Shown: piece after piece, positions 33,788 through 43,600 of the stretch
How positions within the stretch are numbered: the first letter of the stretch is position 1
How the letters are laid out: every line of letters begins with the position of its first letter
NCBI GenBank assembly: GCA_944472135.2
Contig: OX235265.1
Span: forward strand, 92,908,984 to 92,972,983
Direction of reading: 5' to 3'
DNA length: 64,000 nucleotides
DNA from: Trichobilharzia regenti
Taxonomy: Eukaryota; Platyhelminthes; Trematoda; Strigeidida; Schistosomatidae
The notes under the pieces: generated by a model
The model's database searches: none
The model's input: only the letters and a program-made list of their open reading frames with translations
What the model was told of the DNA's origin: nothing
Translations under genes and position numbers: made by a program

Positions 33788-36700
33788 TACCGTTTAAATT
33801 TGATTTGTCTAGTAGTTCTAGTTGTTCTGAATCATCAGAGGATTGTGACGAACAGGAAACCGATGATGATGATGATGATAGTTCACTGAGTAAGTTTAAC
33901 ATTTGTCAATCAACTCTTTATTAACCATACCCTTTTTAAATGAAAAAGAAGAAGAAGAACTGTGTGGGAACACCTTGCTTTTTGATAGTTTCCTTTACCT
34001 GCTTATATTTATATCTAAGTAAAACTATAGAAAGATTGAAAATCAGTCAAAATTGGGCGAAACGGGGGCAAATTTAAAATAAGTATAAAACTTGGGCACT
34101 ATGGCTGAGTATAACTCTATTATGGATAAGATTTTATTTTGATAAGTCACTCAGTGTTTTACAGTAATATTTACTGATGACCACGTTTCGAGCACAAATT
34201 ATTGCTCATAACCATATCAAGGCGCCTACCCACACAACTTTTTCCTTCATTTATATACATGAGTGGAATTGACTAGATATTTGAATAGAAATCATTATAG
34301 GATAATGTGCATTCATAAATAATAATATGAGTGTGATTGATCAATCACAATCAGATGGGAAATAAGACGAGGTTTTTTTATATTGTCATAATAAGTAACT
34401 TGTTAGAATGTTGTGATGTTCTTGAATTGAAATAGAATTTTGAGATTATTTATTATCCCCCTCTGATTTGATTGACTGGTGGTAATAATATCTTTCATAT
34501 CTCTGGTATTTGCATTGAGTCATTTCTGTTGCATGTGTTGTGTTGGGTGTAGACTCAATGAAGGAGGCAGGATTCAGTAATCAGTCTCTCTCTGCACTTA
34601 TACAGATTACTTCTTAGAATCTTAACCCTCTCCCACCACCCTATTGCGTGGTTGTGTGTTAATGCGTGAAGTGCAATAGCTGATGCGTATTGACTCTGTG
34701 CTTAAGGTACGAGAGATAGCTCGTGTCGGTGACACTCGAAACGTTATCGTTTATGGCCAAGAATCCAATTCAATGGCGAAGGTGCTGCACTTTCCTTGTT
34801 TCTTTCCCTCTTGACAATAATTCCATGACTGCTGTGTTTGGTCCTGTTGAATATATAGCTGCTTTCTTTTCAGATCGTGTTCTTTATTGATTCTCTACCT
34901 ATTATTATTTTTCATGTGTTGTTTTATTATTGATGTGTGGGGCATAATTCTTAGTGCTATATTGTACCATGTTCTGTTTTGAATAATAATGATAATAATT
35001 TTCTATAGTTTGGTTTGTAAGGGTTATGTTTTTACAGTTGATCACGGATTGATATCAGTTAGAGAACCATTGAAAACCAGGGAGTACCAGACAGCTATTC
35101 CATCAGCCTAGTTTGGGAATCATCGGCAGCACGCACCCACTGGGATTCGAACCCAGGAACTTCCGGTTACAAGGAAAGCTCGTATACCATTCAACCACTG
35201 GAACTCGATTCAATGGCCAACGCATGAGTTCTAACTTCTACCAATTCGTGATTTAGCGCGACCCCAACCGTTGTCGTTGGTGGGACATCCATCCACACAC
35301 GTGACATCTAATTGGACCTCACTGGTCACGACTTCTCACTAGAACTCCAGGAAACTCCATCCTGTAGCAAGTCACTAGCGAGCATCGGATTAATTTGGGT
35401 CGCGCTAAATCACGAATTGGTAGAAGTTAGAACTCATGCGTTGGCCATTGAATCGAGTTCCAGTGGTTGAATGGTATACGAGCTTTCCTTGTAACCGGAA
35501 GTTCCTGGGTTCGAATCCCAGTGGGTGCGTGCTGCCGATGATTCCCAAACTAGGCTGATGGAATAGCTGTCTGGTACTCCCTGGTTTTCAATGGTTCTCT
35601 AACTGGTATCAATCCGTGATCGACACGTAAAAAAACAATAATTGTATGCGGAGTACTGAGCTGAAGAGCTCCACCGAAATTTCGTGAATTCACTGAATCC
35701 ACCTTTATTAACAACATTTGGCGTTTGCTTGTTTTAATGTATAATAGTTGCTTTGAATCTAACTAATTTTATTTTTTTCGTTGTAACCACCGCCCATCCC
35801 CCTCACACTTAATATTTCCTTTATAGGCAGCGATGAAAATTCCCCACGTGATAATAACAGTGATGAAAATTCCCCACCTGATAATGAGGCTTCTCCAGTA
35901 AGAGAAAATGAAGAGGTGAAAACGATTTTAGCTAAACAAATTGACACTTTGGTAACTTCATTTGAACGGACAAAACTGCTTTCGCAAGCGGGGAAAAATT
36001 GGGATCGTTTTTATAATCGAAATGGTGTTCGATTTTTCAAAGTGAGCGTGCATTTCGTGTGCTGCACATTTTGCTTTGCTTTGTGTAATATTTACATTCA
36101 TTTTTGATCACTTTATCAAATTCAAGATGGTAGATTGCATCAGTGAATGTGTATTGAAGATCGCCTAGTAACCTAAACGTTCCGGTTTTTGATTCCTGGT
36201 AGGTGACTATATAATAAGTTATAGGTATCACGCTTAATGTTTTCTTTATCGCACAGAACACGAGTCAAGTAGGGTATAGTTGAGTTGAGTTTTTGTACTT
36301 GCTAGTGCGAGCATATAATTTCTTATATAGGCTTCTGCTTTGGTCTGGCCTGATGAGATACAAGGGGAGAGTTGTGAATGAAGAGGGTGGTGTGAGTCAG
36401 ATATAATGCCCTGATCTAGCCCATTTTTCACATGAGTCTATGTGCCTGTCGGCTAGAATATTAACAAGCCGGTTGAGTGGCACATTGCTTACCCTGCTGA
36501 CAACCTTTAACACCCTACGTAATAAAATGTAGTCCTTCTTCAGTAGCCCTGGAAAAACTAATGGGGTACAATAGAGAATAATATGCAGGATGCAAGAGTT
36601 AACGAATCGTAAGAGTAAGGGTTGGGTTATTCCAGAATGTCTTAACTTCTTGTAAGTGATAATTGACCAAGAAAATCAACGCTACAATTAAGGTGTAGAA

Positions 36701-37590
36701 ATATATATTTGAAAATTAAATAGGTAGAGTACACAGTGCGCTCATAATTTTGGCAAAATAAAATGGGTGTCATTAAGACATGTTGCGTCTGTGATTCCCG
36801 GGAATAGAATGCTCGCCAACCAAACACACACACACACACACACGTGGTCCGGGTTCGTTTCTTGGCTGAATCGCTCATGTGGATCTCGAGCCAACCGGTA
36901 GTAAGCCCAGTTAAAGAAGGAATGTTGGAGTGATGTCAGAAATCTCACTTTGTAAAAACAAAAACAAGCATTTCGGAGACTTCAATGCGTAGAGTTTGGT
37001 ACCCTATGTTCCGCATGAAATGCGAAGGGGTACAAAAAGGAAACTAAAGCAATAAACGAGTGTCCATATTGATTGCGTAATAAATAACTGAAGGTGAAGT
37101 AGTTAGAATAGTAAAATAGTTAGGGCAATTATAACTTGTGAATTTATTAGGAGGAGAGAGAAATTATCAACTTTTTTACATTCATGTTTTATATGATCGC
37201 CAAGGTAAGGAAAGTGGTTAGACAATATCCCCTTGAGAAAACACAGGTTAGGATTCTTCCAGTGAATATATTTTTTTAATAAAATTTTAATTTTTACAGC
37301 GCTTTGTACTTTCATTCCTATTCTTCAGGATCGTCATTGGACAACACGAGAGTTTGTAGAATTATCCTGTTTGGATAATAAAACGCCAAGATCTCTGTTG
37401 GAGGTTGGTTGTGGTGTTGGAAATTTCTTAATTCCTCTAATCGAAAGTATCATATCTGTGTCAGAGAAGCAAGATGTACAAACTCCTGAGGGAGAATTTA
37501 ACGATATGTCAATAAAGAATGGTGAGTATTCAGTGGTGCTTTGTTAATTACTTGTTTCGAATGGTGTTAATTAGAAGGGTGCATTTGTTA

Positions 37591-37668
<78 letters not shown>

Positions 37669-40600
37669 AGTGAATGCATCTACGCTGTCATTGACAACGA
37701 TTCTCAGTTATATCACCAACTGTCTCAAACCCATTGGTTCTAACCATCGCAAAGACCTAAATCAGTCAAGCAGTCTACACCTGCCTACGTGGCTGGTTGG
37801 CTTAAACTAACTGTTATGGATTTCATTGAATGAAGAAGCTATGTTTTGGTTTGATGACCAACTAGCTCTCTTTCCCAATGTGATTAATTATATTTCAGCT
37901 AACACTGCTCGTTGTCGAGTAAGGCGATATCTAGACATGCATGCGTAACACGGGTCCTAACCATCTCAATTGATGTAACTGCACAACCTCGTCAATCGGG
38001 CTTTCCTCCTTTCATTGCATTGGACTGAATACAGACACCCATGATCAAAGACAGCTAGCCATCCTTTTGATTTCTTTCACTTTCAATAACTATGTATCAC
38101 AGACACAAAGGAGGAGAGCAGAGTACACACGTCCTTTGGTCGACACCCGGATGAGTGATGCAACCTAAAAGGAATCTCAAAAACATGAATGTGCCTAAAT
38201 GTGTCATACCTATTGATTTTTGTCTGATATCTCTGGCTTACTTTACTTCCATTTCGTTTCCGCTTATTTTTGTCATGTGTTTTGCTCTTACTAGCGAATA
38301 GGAACATGATTGGTTTACTTTTGTTTAGAAGGCTGGGGTTGTTCGTTTGGTGTTTCTGTGATAGAGATAGAGGGGGAACAGGAGGTCTACACCTTCCTAC
38401 GTGGCTGGCGTAAACTAACTGTTGTGGATTTCATTCACTGGTGAGACCATGTTTTCGTTTCACCGCCGCTAGCTCTTTTCCAGCCTGACCCTATGCCAGC
38501 TAACATTACCCATTGTCGAGGAAGGCGACAATCAGGCATACGTAAGGCATGTCCTAACCATCTCAATCGATGTAATTTCACAGATTTCGTTGTCACTGAA
38601 TCATCTAAACATGCTGATATAGTCCATAGAAATTTTTTATGGTCTGAAAGTTATTCATGGTTCTTTCAGTTAATGACCGTCATCCACTCTGCTAAATAAT
38701 ACATTTTTGTTTCACTCACTGTAGGCTTTCTTCGTTTCTATGCCTGTGATGTTTCTCAGCGTGCTGTAAATATGTTAAAAGAACGGGTTCAGTCATATCC
38801 AATCAAATGTGATGCATTTGTCTGTGATATAACTCAAGCTGATTCCTTGAAAACTGCACTATCTTCCTCTGTAAACTCTGCCAATGATGTGGAATCTAGC
38901 AATGCAGCAGTCAGTGTTGATTTAGTCACATTAATATTTGTACTATCTGCATTAAATCCAGACGAAATGCCTATATGCCTTCGCAATATTTCAAGGTTAG
39001 TTTGTCTAAATATGCTTCAAAAGGTCAATCACGCGTCCGAACAACTCAGTGGTAACGTCTCTAGCTGCAGCACTGCACTGGGTGACACGGGTTCGAGTCT
39101 GAGGTGGGACCTGAATTCCTTCAAGGTTTTAGATATGCATGCCTTACTGACAAGCACGAAATCTAGGTCAGACTGGGTTTCCTTCCGATTACCTCTAATA
39201 TCACCGTTGTCTTATTGTTTCTAGTGAAAATATCCTTCACAAGAATACTACTTTTTAGTCAATCTTATCAAGCTGTGTCCACATCTTTGTCTCGTTGGCT
39301 GTTTGGAAACAAAATACATATTACTCAACAACCACTTGTAAATTAATTCAGTTGACAATGTGCCACACTTATTGTGTGTGTGTGAAAGCTAGTGATACTC
39401 TACTAAAGTGCAGACTTCCATAGATTAAACGAGGTGTGAACCCACTCACTCACTGATTGGAAGTCAAATATCTATACGTGTGAGCTCAATAGTCGTGCAT
39501 AGTGGTGGTGCTCGGAAGAAACAAACAGTTGTCATATTTTTTAAAAACTTCATGCAATTCTTCCCATTAATAAACTTAAACAAAGCAAGAACAACAATTG
39601 TACCAGGATAATATGAGCTCATCTTTTATTATTATTTCAAGGATTCTTCTCAACTGGTTACAGACTGAACGATAAAAAAATATGAATTACATTAAAGATT
39701 TGAACATACTTTTCCACGATCACAAGGAGTAATTGGTAGGAATTAAAAGTAACATTAGTCCGGAATGATTTAGCTGATTAGGAGTTACATTTATTACTTC
39801 GAGGATTCTTCTCCTAATCAGCTAAATCATTCCGGACTAATGTTACTTTTAATTCCTACCAATTACTCCTTGTGATCGTGGAAAAGTATGTTCAAATCTT
39901 TAATGTAATTCATATTTTTTTATCGTTCAGTCTGTAACCAGTTGAGAAGAATCCTTGAAATAATCATAAAAGATGAGCTCATATTATCCTAGTACAATTG
40001 TTGTTCTTGCTTTGTTCAAGTCATATTTCTTGACCTGACAGCATCATTCGGTTCCGTCGACCGAGAGGTACCTTGATAATATTTGGTTGTGAAAGCGATG
40101 TCGAGGAAATACATCATACTCATCAAGACACACCATTCGAACTCATGCAGCTATGTAAGAGATTACGCAGAGCAGTCATCTGAAGTAATGACATCCAGTG
40201 GTGTCCGTCAAGGATGGTCACTGTCCTCATCTCTCTTTCATTTCATCATAGATGTACCAATGGACTTAACCCGAAATGACTGACTTCATCAACTCAGGGA
40301 TGGACTTGGTACTACAAGTGAATAATCTCGTTTACTTAGAATATGCGGATGATATAGTCCTCCCTCCTGGTTGAAGGCGCCGTCTGATGAAATGCGGAGT
40401 CTTCTAAACACGTTGACAGGCAGCAATTTTTACATGCTCGAGATGCGATTAGCTCCTGTGACATGTAAGATGGTGTGGTGCTACAGGACTGGACTGAACT
40501 ACATCGACTCACTCCTAGCGTAATGATAGGGAGTGAAGGGGTTGATGAGCCTGTTGACCACCTCACTTATTTGAGAAGTTGCATCAGCCAACGCCAGTGG

Positions 40601-43600
40601 TTTGATCACTGACGAAATCTCAGCACGGATACAGAAGGTTCGTTTCGCATATGCCAGTTTACACCATCTCTGGCTTAGTAGATGTGATAACCGTCTGACT
40701 ATCGATAAAAGGATGTATCACTGCTCAGCAGTCCGCTCCGTCCTCATCCTTTATAGCTGAGACATGGATATTGAAAGTGGGAGACACGAAAAGGCCGGCT
40801 AGCTGTCTTTAATCATTGATGTCTGCGTTCTGTCTCCCGTGTTAGGTGGTAGATGTAATATAGGGTGAGCAATATTGAAGTTAGGCGTTTGGTGCTAGAT
40901 ACTCTTTTCTCTTGCTTTGTGTATTACATGGAGGGAAAGAGGCAACTGGAACTGCTGCAAATCTGTGCAAAGTTCTGCGTGGAAACCAGTTAGTCATGTC
41001 CTGTGGCGTCCACACGTGTTGTATACCGTTCCTCTAGTAGAATTCCGGGAACACTTGTGTGGTGAATGAACTGTCGTTGTCAGATGCAATGCATTCTGGT
41101 ATGCCATGGCATGCGCCGATTTTCCCTAGAGGTGCTATTATTCGACTGCTGAGTCGATACTACGTCAGGCCATTTTGAGTAAGCGTCCACCAGAACCAAG
41201 TAGTACGCATCATCTTTCGACCCAGAAAAATCCACATGTAGTCGAAAGCATATTTGGGATGGGCGCCGTGCTCGCACTGGTTCACAGCGCGGATTTCTGG
41301 ATACATCTGTGACAGTGGTTAACGAAGCCTCTTGTACCAGCATCCATGATTTGCGAGTATACATAACTTCTGACAATAGATTTCATCCATGCATTTTCTG
41401 GGTGTGCCCACTGTGAAACTTTTAGCGCGGTCTGTCTCAGTGTTTCAGGTGAGGCCAACAAAGCCATTGATAATTGATAAGGATTTTACGATGTCCACCT
41501 TATGACCCGTATCAAGAAGATGCGCCTGGCAGTGGCACTATTGAAAACACTTGTTCCCTTGAGATGTAGGCCTTTTGATACATGTTCAGAGTTGTAGCCT
41601 TGTTTCTATTCTCACAATGTAACTTCTATCGCAGACACGTATAAATTTGTACGCACAGTTACAGTTAACGTGAGAAGGGTATCTGTCGACTTTTGACTGC
41701 TCCAAGGAGCACATTGTCCGATAGACGGAAACTAACCTAGCTGAAAGACAGGTTCTGGGTAATGACTTCAGTCTTCTGCCGACTATTCCTACAATATTAT
41801 CACTTTAAAATCAAGGCAGGCTTTTTTCCCCACAGTTATTTGTTTGGCATTCCAGCCTTCACATCTCCCGTACTCATGAATGAATCTCTGAGGGGGGTAA
41901 CCGTTGTTTTTCAACATCTCTTTCGGGAATCAGAAATTCTTCCTCTAACTTATCTGCAGAACACGTTCTCCAAGCTGTGTTTAGTATAGAGTTTTGACTA
42001 GTGCTCGTTTGAAGCTATTTGGACAAAAACTATTAAAAAGTGGGCATTGTCCATTCCATGTAGGCTTTCAGTAAACTTACCTCTCAAGACACTACCATCT
42101 GTCAGATGTTGCATGGCAATGTCAAGCCTTTTCATGTTTCGTAAGAAATTCAATATTTGTATGTACCAAAGAAGGGCGACTTAGGACTCTGCAAGAACTG
42201 GACAGAATAAAGAACGCACTGGATAGACAACTCCGACCAGAACAAGCTGGATTCAGGAAAGTCAGGCAAATCATGTTCTGACCAAATTGCAACTCTACGC
42301 ATCATCATCACAGAACAAAGCATGGAATGGCAATCAAACCTCTACCTCAACTTTATAGACTTTGACATGGCCTTCACCAAACAGCGTTGACCGCGAAGTA
42401 ATTTGAAAACTACTCGAGTAGTACTACGGCGTCCAGTGCCCCAAATATTCATAAACCTTATTCAACAGCTGTACGACAACGGCACATGTCAAGTGATCCA
42501 CAACGGAAAACTCAGCGAGGCGTTTGGAGTTAAAACAGGAAAGACCAATGATATTCCTAATTGTGGTGGACTGACTGGATTATGCGTCAGACAGTTGGAA
42601 AGGAGAAGACAGATGCCTTGAACCGACGTGAAGAACCTAGAAGACCTGGATTTTGCGCGTGGATGATTTATGTTTGATGTCAGACAAAATCGAAGACTTA
42701 CAAACGAAAACCAATCGACGAACTAGTCGAAGAAGCAGCCAGAGAAGACAGGACTCCAGGTGAACATAGACAAGACGGAGGTTATGAGAATAACCAGCCA
42801 ACAACAGCAGTAACATCCAGTGCCAATCACCATGAACGGGAGGGATTTGAAAGAGGTTAGTTACTTCATTCACTTATCTAGCATTGAGCATTGTCTCAAC
42901 TACAGGAAGAACGGACATGGATGTCAAATCGGGAAGGCGAGCGAGAAGCACATTCATCACCCTGAAACCAATCTGGAAATCTTCGTCATTCAGCCAGCAT
43001 CAATAACAAAATTCGGTCAGATCTTAAATACAAACAACGTCAAGTCAGTCAGTTCTTCTATAAGGATCAGAAACTTGGCGGGCGGGTCACGAAGAATATT
43101 TGCAACCAACAGGTTGCGATGCAGACCTTCATCAAAAACAACTGTCTTCGCTGGATCTATACTGAAAATCCGATAGCCGGGTTGGAAAGGATCACCAACA
43201 AGAAACTATGGACAGTAACAAACAAAACAAGAACAAACAAATCGCCAACCAACAAATGTGCAGGTGAAAGTGGAGGTGGATGGATTGAACACTCGCTGAG
43301 GAGGCCGCCGCTGGGTGACATCGCGCGCGTGTCAGGCCATTTCTCGAGTGGAACCAGGTCGAAAGGGAGGCGGCGAGTGGGAAGTCAGTGCGAGGGTGAC
43401 ATGGAAGATGCAGATGAAAAGTGGAGCAGAAGACAGAAGCCAGTGGAGATGTGGAGTTGAAGCCCTGTGTTCCACTTGGAACCCAAGGGAACAATAATTA
43501 TATAATAATAATGTGCGTCGTTGAATAATCTGAGTAAATGATGGTACCATATTATTCCGCAAAAACTGTTGTTCTTGTTTCATTCGAATTCATAAAGGGA

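Noticed and set aside
33813..33889. Start exon of an independent METTL6 gene
   Set aside because: It has no Met in the needed frame, and the genomic sequence upstream in that frame hits a stop (33781) without ATG.
35440..35530. A tRNA gene with intact T-arm and A/B boxes
   Set aside because: The acceptor and D stems do not pair, and the sequence is repeated with a common tail, so it is a tRNA-derived SINE.
37591..37664. CRISPR-like or satellite array
   Set aside because: Simple dinucleotide repeats only; no spacer structure anywhere in the window.
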